Source of the DNA: Silene conica
Lineage: Eukaryota; Streptophyta; Magnoliopsida; Caryophyllales; Caryophyllaceae
Direction of reading: 5' to 3'
Length of the DNA stretch: 64,000 bases
Assembly (NCBI GenBank): GCA_029255685.2
Contig: CM055314.2
Location: forward strand, 7,706,399-7,770,398
Of this stretch, positions 22,860 through 36,330 are shown piece by piece; position 1 is the stretch's first letter, and each line of letters begins with the position of its first letter. The translations under genes and the position numbers were made by a program. The notes beneath the pieces were generated by a model. It saw only the letters and a list, made by a program, of their open reading frames with translations. It was not told the DNA's origin and did not search any database.

Positions 22860-25455
22860 TATTTATGTATCCTCAGAAAATTTCAGCTTCCGCCACAAGC
22901 GTCGTAGCAACACCAGGGACATTAGTACAGTGAACTACGGGAGCCATGTCTGAATCAAGAGAGCGGGAAACAACAATGTTAGCGAAAAGTGAAAACACAT
23001 GTATCAATCCAACAGAAATAAGAATGCAGTTATTACACTCACATGTGAGAACAACCCGAATAGGTGCATTTCTCTTGTTTAGTTTTATGATTAATAGGTT
23101 AGTCTCACAGGTAATACGAGTTTTTGTACTTGCTAGAAATGCCCGAATGCTGAGCAATATTTTGAAACCCACGACGTAGATCTGGTGCCCAACTGAATGA
23201 TGAGGTCTGTCCCATGGACCTGCTAGAACCTCTCTCCATCTCGTCGATCTTTCTTTTTCCATACATTTGGGACCCACTACTGCTCTCGGGAATCATTAGA
23301 TTTCATTTCGGAAATATGCTTGAACGAGGAAGTTGATGGGATCTTTAGGACAAATGGTCTTCTTGCTTCTCTAGGAGTAATGGAGTCCTCCGGAATATCC
23401 AGCAATAGGGGTTGGCGGGTTTCAAGCAAGACCTCCCGTCTTTTCACTATAGGGAATCGCCACATATATTTAATGTTATTTTGACATAGTGGCTTCATAA
23501 GATACACCATTACTCCATTCGAGAGAGCTTGCATGATGAGTGGTTCATCAAAATTATCACACATCACTCAGAGTAAAAGGTATCAGTTCAAAAGAGTGGT
23601 CGATCCAGATAATTTTCTTGGTAATTCCGTTTTAAAATTTCTAATTTTTAAGTCAAATACAAACCAAAATCTATATAATATTCTTTTTAGCACAAAAATG
23701 CATTAAAAATTATGTTTCTGGTGTCTAGGACCCCAGAAGGCCAGAAGCCACAACATGAATCCACCATTGTTCGAAAAGATACTGACAAGAATCGGGACTC
23801 GGGATAAAATAGGACTTCAGAAACTTAATCAAAAGAGATACTTACGAGCTACTGGAAGCCTTGTTTCTTTTTCAACTTTTTCCCGAAACTCAAGACAGCG
23901 CATATCTGGAAACTTGATGTCTGTCACCACCAAGGAGATGCCATGATGTTTGTTCAGTAAAATCTGTAGTGCAACTTCTCCAGTGGCAACAGCAACGACT
24001 AAGAATGCAATGGAAAAATAGTTAAGACAACAAGATCAGATTTAGGCAACAGAGAAAAGAAATTTTACTCAGATTGGCGGAAATGCCATGATGGTTGGAA
24101 AAAAAAACTTATCTTCGGGTCTAATTGGTTGGGTCGTCTTTCTACTCCAAATTAAGGGGTCATTTCAAGCTATATTACTCCGACCAGGCAGAGAAGTGTC
24201 ATGGCAAACTTATCTTGCACAGAATTTTGAAAATTTGGCGACGGACGAGTGTCTGATCAATTTTGTAGACACAAATATGAAACATCGCACAAATTGTAAA
24301 GAGAAGATGAATAAATAATTACACAAAATCGCACAATTTATACTCGTTAAAATAAGTGTCTTTACTTCTTATGATAAACCCCAGCCTTTATTAACATAAA
24401 TACTTGCAAGTGTGTGACCAATTTACGCATAATTGGGGTCATCAAAGAATCAACTTATCCATATCAAAATTTGAGATGATAAGATTTTCACTTTAAGCAA
24501 TCACCATTTATGCCTAAACCCAACCTATGGCCTCTTAGAAAGAGGGCTCGGAGGATCAGCCATTAGAGTGAAGGAGGAGACCATTCAGACTCAGAAGCAT
24601 CAAACATGACATACATATATACTATTAACCATATTGATCCAAATAAGGCAAAGATCACCAACACCGACAGTCAAGCATCATCATATCAATCCTTTTCTAC
24701 ATGGGAAAATCATTGCGTTAATAATGTAAAAATAGGAAGATTACCTTTTCATATCGTTGTAATTAGAGTAATTATTCTAACTATCATCTACCGTGTATAT
24801 CTACAAACATGTACCTCTTTCATAAGGAATATATACAAAAACATTCCACAAAATAACCAAGTACCATATGGTATTTTCTGAAAGAGGTACATATTTATAA
24901 ATATACATGATAGAGGATAGCTAGAATAATTACTCTAATTACAATGATATGAAAAGCTAATCTTCCTATTTTTCGGATATTAACACAATCATTTTCCCTT
25001 GATTGTAGGAGAGGATTGATATGATGATGCTTGTCTGTCGCTGTTGGTGATCTTTGCCTTATTTGGATCAATATGGTTAATATATCCGACCCTGGCACTT
25101 GGCTACCAGTACCAAGGGTCCAAAAGAAAAAAATACACCTTCTCATGCACATGAACATAAAAAGGGAAAATTAGTGTAGAGTTCCTCCAAATAAAATGAA
25201 TACCATAAATTGAAAACAAGATTTCTAGGAGAAAATTAGCAAAAATGGGACAACCACAATCCAATGCTGCATGTGTTGGATAATCAAAAGATACCATAAA
25301 AGAAGGAATGAGCGAATGACACAACCACAAAAACATTTCAAACATACATAAAAACGATTAGGTACAAACCTTCACACTTCGACTCCCCACCCTCGCTAAA
25401 AAATCAAAATCAACTACTAGAATACGAACATTTTGGTAGGAGCCGACATATCCAT
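22860..25455 (-). pseudogene. Type-B response regulator-like gene (receiver plus GARP remnant), decayed
   Basis: Exon 1 (25455..25370) encodes the start of a receiver but has a 1-nt deletion after about seven codons and a short internal loss. Exon 2 (23998..23846) is open: a receiver segment with TGEVALQILLNKHHGIS and VVTDIKFPDM, which holds the phospho-acceptor Asp. Exon 3 (23566..23130) has DEPLIMQALSNGVMVYLMKP with the conserved Lys. A frame break near 23280 follows, then MYGKRKIDE and SFSWAPDLRRGFQNIAQHSG, a decayed GARP/Myb-like DNA-binding domain. Exon 4 (about 22920-22860) has TNVPGV, the GARP 'NVPG' motif. All junctions have GT..AG. The first acidic pocket reads VDFDF in sister copies, where true receivers have an acidic pair. 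It is probably non-functional and related to plant type-B or pseudo response regulators. Confidence 0.75.
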
Positions 25456-25632
25456 GCCGCAAAGAATTTAAGAGAAAAAGGAGGTATTACAAAGAAAATA
25501 CTTTGATTTTATATGGAGCAACTATCCCTACGAATTAACATTTATATAGATGAAGAAGCAAAAGTATAGCAGAAGCCTCGGATAAGTTCCCAAATTATAG
25601 ATCCCTACGTATTCAATTAGAGATTATAGGAC

Positions 25633-26059
25633 CTGTGATGCTCGGACTCGGACTCGAGTGTCCAAATCGGATACGGATCCGAGTGTCCGACCCTTGAAAT
25701 CTTAAAATCAAGGACTCGGACACGAGTATCCGTTAATTATTTTGGACTCCTCACTTTTCTGAAATACTAAAACATCTACCTATTTAAAAGCTATAATCAA
25801 AAGAAAAAAAAATTAAAACAATAACCGAGGTAACTTTAATCAATTTAACCATTCACTTCGTCTTCTTCCTCATCTTCAACTTCAATCTCCATATTTCTTC
25901 TTCCAAAAAATCACTTTTCTAGCTCAACAACTCAACCAACCAAAAGTAGAAGGGTCCAATTTCTAACTCAAGGGTCGGACACGGTATCCATGTCCGGATC
26001 CGTGTCCGTGTCGGGTCCGCCGGACACTCGGGGGTATTTGAAGAGTCCGAGCATCACAG
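25633..26059. mobile_element. hAT-like MITE, 427 bp
   Basis: Perfect 17-bp terminal inverted repeats (CTGTGATGCTCGGACTC) are flanked by an 8-bp duplication matching 7 of 8 (TATAGGAC/TATAGGAG). Subterminal regions carry repeated GTGTCCG/CGGACAC motifs in both orientations. It is inserted in the shared upstream region between two head-to-head response-regulator exon copies. Confidence 0.9.
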
Positions 26060-27033
26060 TATAGGAGTAATTAAATGTCATATAAAAGGGAAAAGTCATT
26101 ATTGTTTTAAGGGAAATCCACCCTAAAATATATTAAATGTCGTTTAAAAGATAAATGTCATTGTTATTTGTTAAAAAAATACAACCTAAAACAAAGTAAT
26201 CTGTATAAGGTAAGGATGCTCAAAAATGAGATTTTGTTAAACCGGATTTTCCAAGCGGTTTGGTCGCCTCAAATTGATAGAACGTGAGAAACATACTATT
26301 TTCTATTAGACAAATATTGTGTGGAATAATATTAGCACAATATTCGTCTAATATTTTCTACAGTGTTTTTCTAGAATTCTAACCTATACCCTCAATTAAA
26401 TTCTTTTGACCAATACACTTAAATGCTAACAATGATGATTAGGTACAAACCTTCATACTTAAATTCTAACATATACCCCTAATTAAGTTCTTTTGACACT
26501 GGTATTTCGACTTTCGACTTTAACAGACTCTCAAAAACAACACAAGTGTCAGAATATCGTATACGGCTCTTTTGTGCTAGTTTTTCTATTTTGCGGTCTA
26601 GAGTGAAGTGTCGGATTTGATAGATACATGCCCGACACGCGACACGACAGCTAAGTGAAGTGTCGAAAGAACACAAAAATAGGATGGAGTATGTACTACT
26701 TTGTTTTGGGTGTATTTTTTTCTCAACAAATAATAATGGCATTTACTTTTTAGATGACATTTAATTTGTTTTAGGGTGTATTTTCCTTAACAAAAAATAA
26801 TGACATTTCCTTTTTATAGTTTTTGTGTTTAATTACTCCTATAATCTCTAATTGAATGGTTAGGATTATCATTTGGGAACTTTTCCGGCACTTCACTTCT
26901 ACTATACTTTTGCTTCTTCGTTTATATAAAGGTCATTTATAGAGATAATTGCTCCATAACAAAACAAAGTCTTTTCTTCTGCCTTTAATTGTAATACCTC
27001 CTTTTTTTCCCTTCAATTTTTGGCGGCATAAAT

Positions 27034-27110
27034 ATGACGACGCCTATCCAAAATGTTCGCATCTTAATAGTTGAATTTGAGTTCTAAGCGAGAGTGGCAA
27101 ATTTGTAAGT
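27034..27110 (+). pseudogene. Response-regulator exon 1 copy (broken)
   Basis: Starts ATGACGACGCCTATCC and matches the exon-1 pattern PIQNVRILIV, but a TAA interrupts after about 17 codons and the 3' part is shortened. The shared upstream region lies at about 26830-27033. It is the plus-strand partner of the copy at 25370-25455. Confidence 0.65.
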
Positions 27111-28306
27111 CGGAGTATTATATTATCTCAAATTGGTGATTGCTAAAGGAGAAAATCAGCCGATAATATCTTCTCCTCACCAATCATCATTTACACCTAA
27201 ACCCAATCTACGGCTGATTTTGACTTCTTCAGCAATCACCATTATCGTATATCCGATTTCAAATTTTGTCGATACGTATCTGATATGACCCTTGTACCCT
27301 CTTCTTAACTAGGAACCCACAAACACAAGATTTCCCAACAATTTAAAAGCTATTTTCATCCCCAAATTGATTTACAAATTACAAACCCTAATTTAGCTTA
27401 TTAACTCCAGACCTTACTTATAAATCAAATTGACCTACTCAACTTAACAATAAATCAAAAGCTACTCGTTTAATTTTGTACCTTATTTGCAAATTTCATG
27501 ATTTTTTCCCTTTTTGACTAGGGAATCCATTTATATTGTCTCCATTTCATTAAGAAGGTTACCGTTGTCAACTTTGATAGTTATTTTTCCATGTATATAT
27601 AAAGAATCAATGTAAAATGATACTCCGTATGAGTAATGATACATCTACAATGTGAACTATGTCATGTTTCAAAAAGAAAATAAACCATGAAATTCGCAAA
27701 TAAGGTGGAAAATTAGAGGAGCAATTTACCACATAAGAGGCCATCTTTTGAAAGTTGACATCTTACCCCATTAGTGGATTGCATTCGTAGAACATGAAAA
27801 TCATGATACTCCATAATACTGTGGTTTACTCGAATTCTAACATACACCCTCAATAATTAAATCCCTTCGGACGATGATTTAGAAATTTTCCATGGCTTCT
27901 ATTATACTTTTTCCTTCATCTATATAAAAGTCATTCATAGGGATAGTTGTCCCATATAAAACCAAAGTCTTCTCTTCTACTATTTTGTGCGACTTTTTTT
28001 ATTTTGTTGTCTATAGTGAAGTGTCGGTTTTGATATACGGGTGTGAGGTGTCAGACACGAAGTGCTGGATGGATTACGCACTAATTTGTTTTAGTGTATC
28101 CTTAACAAATAATAATGACATTTCAACAATTCCTTTTTGAATTTGCATTTAATTAATCCTGAAATCTCAACGAATTCGTTGAGATAGTCATTTGGGAACT
28201 TTTCCGAGGCTTCTAGTAGTCATTTATAGGGATTGTTGCTTCATATAAAATCCAAGCCTTCTCTTCTGCCTTGATTGTAATAACTCCTTTTTTTTCTCTC
28301 ATAGAT

Positions 28307-28395
28307 ATGACACCTATCCAAAATATTTGTATCCTACTAGTTGATTTTCATTTCTCAGCGAGAGTGGCAAACTTGCTCAAAGTCGAAATAGGAAG
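28307..28395 (+). pseudogene. Response-regulator exon 1 copy (frameshifted)
   Basis: Reads MTPIQNICILLVDFHF then SARVANLLK. A 1-nt insertion near the end shifts the frame before the donor G|GTTTGT. The third acidic position is His here. An upstream TATA-like region is present. Confidence 0.6.
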
Positions 28396-29099
28396 GTTTG
28401 TACACCTAATTGTTTGAGTGTATGTATGAAATGTTTCTTTGCATTATTTGTCGTGTAATTCCTTCTTTTATGGTATTTTTCGACTATCCCATGCATAGGG
28501 AATTGTCAATGTCACATTGTTGTTGTTCATAAAAGAGAATGAGGGTAGATTAAATTATTGGATTGATATCTTACGATTATCCTCTTCACTCGGGTCTCTT
28601 ACCAGTTACCACCATTTTACGACTTAGTTTAGGAATATCATATGAATTTATAAATTGTTAATTTGGTAGACTTAAAACACAACATTTATGAACTAGTTTT
28701 AAAGAGAAGATGAAGAAATAATTACCCCAGATTATTTTTTATGTATTATCACAGAAAATGAAAAATATCATTACTATATTTAAAAGTGACACCATTGAAA
28801 CTAATTAAGTGCCAATTTTAAAAAACTCATTTTGGGTTATTATTGGCATATTATTTTCCCTCTACCTTCTTTTCATTTCCCTCTTTTTTTTGTTGACACC
28901 ATACAACTTAATGCAAGTGACATTAGTGAAGTGTGAGTGTCGTGTCACATATTGGTGTATCAAAAGCGTGTCATGTGTTGGTGTCGGTACAAGACACCGA
29001 CACGTGTCCAACACGTACACCAAATAAGTAAAGTGTGAGGTAACATAGGTTTCAAATCATGGGTTAAGAAAATACGGAGTACACAAAATCGAACAATTT

Positions 29100-29707
29100 A
29101 TTCTTGTTAATATTAGTTTCTTATGATAAACCCCAGGCTTTATTAACATAAAGGCTTGCGAGTGTATGAACAATTTAAGGTTTACACTTAAATAGGATCA
29201 TTAAAGAGAACTTATTTTCATATCTAAATTTGAGAGATAAGATTGTCTCTTTCCGCAATCACCATTTAGGCCTAAACCCAACCTACGGCCTCCCCTTAGA
29301 AAAGAGGGCTCGAAGGAACAGCCATTAGAGTGAAAGGGGGGGGTGTTCAGCCTTAGATGCGTCAAGCACAAAATGCATATATAAGACGGGTACTTGGGTA
29401 CCGGTACCAAGAGTCCACAAGTAATTCATAAGCAAATCAGCTAAATAAAGGGGAGAAGTAATATGTAGAGTCCCTCCCGATAAAATGATAAAATGATTAA
29501 CATAAAGTGGAAACTAGACTTCCTAGGTTAACAAAAACCAAACAACAATTGACAGGGTAAAAAAACGTACCATCACTCTTCTTTATGAACAACAATCCAA
29601 TGCGAGTTGCATTCATTCAAGAATCGAAAGATACCATAAAAGGAAGGAATTACAAGACATATTTAGAGAAACATTTCAAACATACATAAAAGCGATTAGG
29701 TACAAAC
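29100..29707 (-). repeat. Intron-1 module of the response-regulator repeat
   Basis: About 550-600 bp downstream of exon 1 are shared between copies, at 24350-25369, here, and at 33860-34386. They share CACCATTTAGGCCTAAACCC and CAGTACCAAG blocks. Exons 2-4 occur only with the first copy. Confidence 0.6.
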
Positions 29708-29801
29708 TTTTATACTTCGACTTCAGCAAATTTGCCAGCCTCGCTGATAAATCAAAATCAACTACTAGTATACGAATATTTTGTATAGATATCATATCCA
29801 T
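29708..29801 (-). pseudogene. Response-regulator exon 1 copy, open frame, isolated
   Basis: Thirty-one open codons plus 1 nt, MDMISIQNIRILVVDFDLSA then RLANLLKSKYK, followed by the GTTTGT donor. No matching downstream exons lie on this strand up to the earlier module. It is head to head with the copy at 30571, about 770 bp apart. Confidence 0.6.
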
Positions 29802-30570
29802 GTCACAAAAAAGCATAAGAGAAGAAAAAATGAGATATTACTGTCACGGTAGAAAAGAAGTCTTTGATTTTATATGGAAGAACTATCCCTATAAATGGTT
29901 TTTATATAGATAAAGAAAGAAAAGTATAGACGCCTCAAAAAAGTCCCTAAATAATGATCCCAAACTATTCTATATGAGATTTCGGGACTAACTAAATGCA
30001 ATCTAAAAAGAAAGTGTCATTATTATTTGCTAAGGAAAATACACCCGAAAACAAATTAGTACTTCTCATTTACATTGTTGCCATTTGAGTTTATTGGTCA
30101 AAAGTTGCGAACTTTCCCAATATATCAAACATGACAAATTAGTACGTAGTAATAGTCACAAGGGTATTCTGGGAACTAATATGGGAGTTTTGGGGTATAT
30201 CAATATGTTAGAATTCGAAAAAAATTCAAAAAAACACACTGCGTACACCATAGAAAATATTTTAATATATTTAATAGGGAGTATCGTGTTTCTCATGTTC
30301 TCTTGTAGAAAATGAAAAACATTATACATTGTAATACCATGGTTTTCTCGGATTCTAACGTACACCTTCAATTTTTGTAAAAATCCTGATATCTTTAATC
30401 GAATCCCTTGAGATTATGATTTAGAAACATTTTCGAGCCTTCTATTATAGTTTTCCTTCTCCATCTATATAAAACTCATTTATAGCTATAGTTGCTCCAT
30501 ATAAAATCAAAGTTTTCTTTTCGGCCTTATTGCAATACCTCATTTCTTCTTCCCTTATATTCGTTGCGGT

Positions 30571-30664
30571 ATGGATATAACACCTACCCAAAATACTCGT
30601 ATTCTGGTAGTTGATTTTGATTTCTTAGCGAGGGTGACAAATTTGTTGAAGTCGAAGTATGCAG
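30571..30664 (+). pseudogene. Response-regulator exon 1 copy, open frame, isolated
   Basis: Thirty-one open codons plus 1 nt, MDITPTQNTRILVVDFDFLA then RVTNLLKSKYA, and a CAG|GTTTGT donor. An upstream TATA-like 'CTATATAAAACTC' lies at about 30463. No receiver exon 2 was found in the following 1 kb. Confidence 0.6.
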
Positions 30665-31204
30665 GTTTGTACCTAATCGCTTAAAAAAAATTTGAAACAT
30701 TTTGCTGCATCTGTCTTGTCATTCCTTCTTTTATCATATCTTTCGATTATCCAATGCATAGCGCAACTCACATTGGATTGTTGTTCATAAAGGAGAATGA
30801 GGGTAGGTTAATTTACCTTCAAAATCGATTTTTGTTAATTTTCTCCTAGGAAGTCTTGCTTCCGATGCATGTTAATCATTAATTGCCATAGTCACCAATT
30901 AAGTTTATTAAGTTTAAGTTTATTAAGTTTTTTGGTCAAAAGATGTCAACTTGTCTAATATATCGATACATCAAACATGACAGACTAGTACATACCAATA
31001 ATCATCGAGGCACTAATCTGGGAGTTTAGGGGGATATCGGATGTAAATTGAGAGTATATGTTAGAATTCGAGAAAACACAACCGTACACCATAAAAAATA
31101 CCTAAATATATTTAATATTTAATATAAAGTATCATGTTTCTCATGTTCTACCAATTAGAGGTGACCAAACCGTACTGGATATCCGTTTCATTTTGAAAAA
31201 TCCG

Positions 31205-33840
31205 TACTTAAGTGACCAAGATGGGAGACATGGATATGGATATGATAATCCCCTTCAAAATACTTCACACTTATCAAAATAGTAAGTGAAAAACCAAATA
31301 GCACAACTGGATGGTGGATACCATAAACAATTGAGCTAAATTTAAACATCAGCCAGTGACCAAATTCTTTACCAGTACATGTCTCATTCGTTCGTTTCCC
31401 ATTCTGTTAGGGGAAATATTTTTAGCTTCATGAAATGAATCCCTAGTATGTTTATGACAATTATAACCATATACAAAGTTATCCCCACAAGTGACTCACC
31501 CACCATTGTTAGTCCGAGTCCATACACTCAACAGAGAGTTGATGACGGAAAAGAAATGAGGGAGAGGTGAAGATAACTTGTATTTTTCAGTCAATTATAC
31601 CCCACCCATTACATTTTCTTTTGAACTCGGTATTTCCATTATTCAAACCAAGCACAAAGAAGGAGTGTATAAAATTGATATACTTCAATTTCTATGTTCT
31701 CAAAGAAAATCATATAAGCGTCATACATGAGGACCGACAAGATAGTGTCATCATAAGAGGTAAACTTGAGCCATGCCAGATCATTGAACTAGTTTCATTA
31801 ATTATTTAACGGTTGCCAATACCTTGTTACTAATTCGATCAATTCTTGAATGGTTATCTTTTTTGCGTTGAGCAGCAGCCAGCAGCAAGGCAGTCTCCTG
31901 CGAGATACTGAAGACCACTTGATGGGTAGACCCTTCCCAAGTCTGGTTTTTTCATTCACAAGGATCAATAATCAAGCCCACCCCCTGGTCACTCTTTTTA
32001 AGAAATAGTTATCGGGCGAGGTAGTTCTCGTTCTTTGAAAATGATATTCCCGGGTGAGATGGTTTTAACAAACAACTTTAACGCAATTTTTTTTTAACAA
32101 ATGAAACTAGTTTGATTATCTGGCGAGGTAGGATGTTTACCTTTTGTTTCACACTATCGTTCCAATCCTCATGGAAACTAAAGTGTGAAAACCAAACAGG
32201 GAAATAACATTGAAGAAGCATGATATCAAATATCGGTCCTTACGCAAAGGATTTTTTGTTGCTACACCAATGTATAACAATTTACCAAAAAGCCAATATT
32301 TGAATCATACGCTCAATATATAGATGATACAGTTGATACAAGGCTTAAAACTGATACTAGACCAATGCGGCTACTGTGAGTCTGTGACCAATATAAATGC
32401 GGTAAACTGCGACATTAGATGTGCCGCTTCATGGTAGGCCATCATGATTTGTGACGGATACCATGATTAATACCTTGAACAAACCTACTAACTATAAGGG
32501 GTCGCATAGGATGAGTGTAATTATCAGGGGAGTAATATAACTCAAATTAACTAGAAAATGGAGGAGCGTAATGGTGAAGTCTTTATCAGTCCTATGTAGA
32601 CTGAGTTTAAGACTTTGAACAAACCTATTAACTATAAGGGGTCCCATAGATTGAATCTGATTATCAGGGAAGTAATAGAACTCAAATGAACTGGAAGTTC
32701 ATAAACAACTGAAACAGTGACACATAATGCTGACTGGCTGTTGCAGGCTTGCAACTGACCACCGTGCGACTGAAGTTCATAAACAACTGAGACAGACAGT
32801 GAGCCGTAATTCTATTGTTCATGTCACAAGCATAACAATTTTTTATTTGAAAAAACCAAGTTTCTTACCATTTTTCAACATTATTAGCTTTACTGAATTA
32901 TTGACTATTTATGGGTTCTCCTTATATTCTTTTCCTCGCTTTTTTTCTTATCATAACCCTTGTCATTGACGGTTTCAGATAATGAGTTACGTAAGAGCAT
33001 TCATTCCATATAGATTTTGAAGAGGAGTTATTTCTGTCAAAGTGCTTGAAAAGAAGAGTTAGAAAATTTGTTGTGGAAAAACTGCATGTCTGAAACAAGT
33101 ATACAATAGTTCTATAGCAGCTACAGCCTACACCTCTTTGACAAGGATCTAAAACCTTTCGACTACATATACAAACCAAAGGAACATAAGAAAATACGAA
33201 ACAAAGATGTACTTACCATGTTGTGAGTTTCCAGCAGAAAATATCCGGCAAAACAAGCTGTAGTAGTGAGTCGGCATCCAAAGATGGAACTAACCGCAGC
33301 CATACAATCCATGCATCATCTGTACACTCCATAATTCATTGAAAGATGATTGTTAGCTACTCGTCGCTTAATTCTCTGTGCACATAGCAAACTACCAGAT
33401 CAGAAATACATTTCCACTTCACAATCGACATGCAACACGATGTAGCTAATGATTTTTTATGAAAGGTATTTCTACAGAGTAATAATGCAAGGAAACCTGA
33501 TTAACCATACAATACAAGGTGTGTATAACTGATCAATATAAGGCACGTACTAAATTGAGAGTCTGATAAGTTAGTTAGTTAGTTAAAAGATCGTTTTACA
33601 TATTTCCTATGTAAGGCCGGCCGCCTTCTTAAGAATTTGTATTTGATTAAGTAAATTACACATTCTTACACAAGTAATCTTTAAAATCTAACATCTGCAA
33701 CCCATAAAATTGCTTAATTACTCGAAGCTAGAAAATTTTCAGCAACATAAACAATCATTTACAAAACCACATAATCAATGACCCGAATTCCATTTCTCCA
33801 AGTTTCATCCTCAGCAATCAAGCCCAATTCAATTAAACAA
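31205..33840. repeat. Segmental duplication, copy 1 (with about 1.6 kb extra)
   Basis: 31205-31375 and 33040-33840 match 38010-38165 and 38170-39340 in the same order and orientation. Shared blocks are GATAATCCCCTTCAAAATAC, CATCAGCCAGTGACCAAA, GCAAAACAAGCTGTAGTAG and GAAATACATTTCCACTT. The extra DNA at 31376-33039 is absent from copy 2. On the minus strand a conserved donor ATG|GTAAGT lies at about 33217. Confidence 0.75.
32472..32800. repeat. Tandem duplication inside the segmental copy
   Basis: ACCTTGAACAAACCTACTAA then CTATAAGGGGTC at about 32472 recurs at about 32613, and GTTCATAAACAACTGARACAG occurs at about 32698 and 32774. Non-coding. Confidence 0.65.
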
Positions 33841-34386
33841 ATCGGAATATATCCAATATATCCAAATGGGGTCATCAAAGAGTAAACTTATTTTCATATC
33901 CAAATTTTATATGAAAAGATTGTCTCCTTCAGCAATCACCATTTAGGCCTAAACCCAACCTACCACCTCCTCTTAGAAAAGAGGACTCAGAGGATCAGCC
34001 ATTAGAGTAAAAGGGAGGCCATTCAGCCTCAGATGCATCAAACACGAAATACATATATACGACCCGTCTGGCACTTGGCTTGGGCTACCAGTACCAAGAG
34101 CCCACAAGAAAAAAACACTTTCTCAGACGCATGAAAGTAATTCATAAGCAAATGAGCTAAATAAAAGGGGAAAATTAATGTAGAGTTACTCCTGATAAAC
34201 TAATTTTAACATAAATTGAAAACAAGACTTCCTAGGAGAAAATTAACAAAAATCGGACAACGATTGACACAGTAATTTAATCTACCCTTATTCTCCTTTA
34301 TGAACAAAAATACAATGCGAGTTGTTGCATGCATTGGATAATCGAAAGATACCAAAAAAGAAGGAATGACACGATTAGGTACAAAC

Positions 34387-34492
34387 CTTCATACTTCGAC
34401 TTTCAGCAAGTTTATCACTCTCGCTACTCTCGCTGAGAAATCAAAACCACTACTTAGATACAAACATTTTGGATAGGCGCCGCCCTATCCAC
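34387..34492 (-). pseudogene. Response-regulator exon 1 copy (start lost, broken)
   Basis: The usual ATG is GTG, and a short duplication (CTCTCGCTACTCTCGCT) and frameshifts disrupt the receiver start. The donor AAG|GTTTGT is kept. Paired with the plus copy at 35025, about 530 bp away. Confidence 0.6.
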
Positions 34493-35024
34493 GCCACAAA
34501 GGATATCAGAAGAGAAAAACGGAGGTATTACAATCGAGGCAGAAGAGAAGGCTTCAATTTTATATGGAGCAACAATCACTATGAAGAACTTTTATATGGA
34601 TGTAGAACAAAAAAGCATACTAGAAGACTCGGAAAAGTTCCCAAATGATTATCCAACGAATTCGATTAAAGATTTCAAGATTAAATAAAGCTATCTAAAA
34701 AGATGTCATTATTATTTGTGAAGGGAAATACACTTAAACAAATTAGTGTAGTGCGTAATCCATCTAACACTTCACTGGTTATCATGTCCGACACCCGTAT
34801 ATACGACACTTCACTATAGACAACAAAATAGAAAAAGTCGCACAAAATAGCCGCATACGACAATCTGACTCGAAATAAGAGAGTCCCCTACTATACTTTT
34901 CCTTGTGCACCCTATATAAGTCCTTCATAGGGACAATTGCTTCATATAAAATCAAAGCCTCCTCTTCTCTCTAGATGTAATACATTAATACCTCATTTCT
35001 TCCTGCCTTATATTCTTTAAAGAT

Positions 35025-35114
35025 ATGGTGACGCCTACACAAAATGTTTGCATCTTAATAGTTGATTTTGACTTCTAAGCGAGGGAGACAAATTTGTTAA
35101 GTCAAAGTATGAAG
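35025..35114 (+). pseudogene. Response-regulator exon 1 copy (nonsense)
   Basis: Opens MVTPTQNVCILIVDF and stops at TAA where other copies read TTAGCG. An upstream TATA-like CCCTATATAAGTCC is present. Donor AAG|GTTTGT kept. Confidence 0.6.
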
Positions 35115-35913
35115 GTTTGTACCAAATCGCGAGTGTTAGCATTTAAGTTTAGAATTCGAGAAAAACACAACCATACACCATAGAAAATATCTTAACATAT
35201 TTAATATAGAGTATCATTTTCCCATGTTCTACCAATTATAGGTGTGACCAAACCGTATCGAATATCCCGTTTACAAAATCTCAGTTTTGAGTTTTGACCA
35301 TACTTACCGGATTTTCCGTATGTCCGGAAACGACCGGAATGCGGTATTCGGTGCAATTTATGTAATTTTATGTCTTATATTATTGTTTTTTTTGGTGATA
35401 TTATGATTCATAGTTAACTTTAAAAAAATCATATTAAATAGTGTAAGAGTAAATAGCATAAAAATGTATATTAATATTTTGTTGTCTTATGAATTTATTT
35501 TAATATTTTATACTCCCTCTGGCTTTGTATATACCATATCAGATTATCGTATATTCAATTTCAAAATTTGTTGATACGTATTGATATGTTTTATATAAAC
35601 CATTTCGCATATACGAAAATTCGTATCAAATATACGAATATTACATATAACAGAATCATATCATATATTTTTGCTCACCCTTACTGCTAATCCACTCATG
35701 GGCGTGTAACATAAGATCTCAACTTTTAAAAGATAGTAACTTAAAAGATGGTCTCATATGTTCTGTAACGTTCCACTAATTTTTTACCTTATTTACAAAT
35801 TTCAAAGCGAGTTGTTGCATCCGTTGGATAATCGAAAGATATCATAAAAGAAGGAATGACACGATAGATACAGAGAAAAATTTCAACATACATAAAAACG
35901 ATTAAATACAAAC

Positions 35914-36013
35914 CTTTATACTTCGACTTCAACAAGTTTCACCCTCGCTGAGAAGTCAAAAACAACTACTAAGATACAAACATTTTGGATAGGCGCCGCA
36001 AAATCCACACCGC
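35914..36013 (-). pseudogene. Response-regulator exon 1 copy (start lost)
   Basis: The ATG region reads GTGTGGATTTTGCGG, and the receiver start is frameshifted. Head to head with the copy at 36331, about 318 bp between starts, the shortest of the four pairs. Confidence 0.55.
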
Positions 36014-36330
36014 AAATAATATAAGGAGAAAAAAAGGAGGAATTACAATCAAGGCAGAAGAGAAGGCTTTGATTATATGGAGCAAAAATCCCTATGAACG
36101 ACTTATATAGACAAAAAAACAAAAAAATATACTAGAAGAAATGTCGCCCAAAATAGCCAATATACGACCCTCGGACTCGAAATAAGAGAGTCCGCTACTA
36201 TACTTTTCCTTCTTCATCTATGTAAAGTTCGTTCATAAGGATAATTATTTCATATAAAATCAAAGCCTCTTGTTCTCCCTTGATTGTAATACCTACATTT
36301 TTCTTCCCTTATATTCCTTACGGCATAGAT

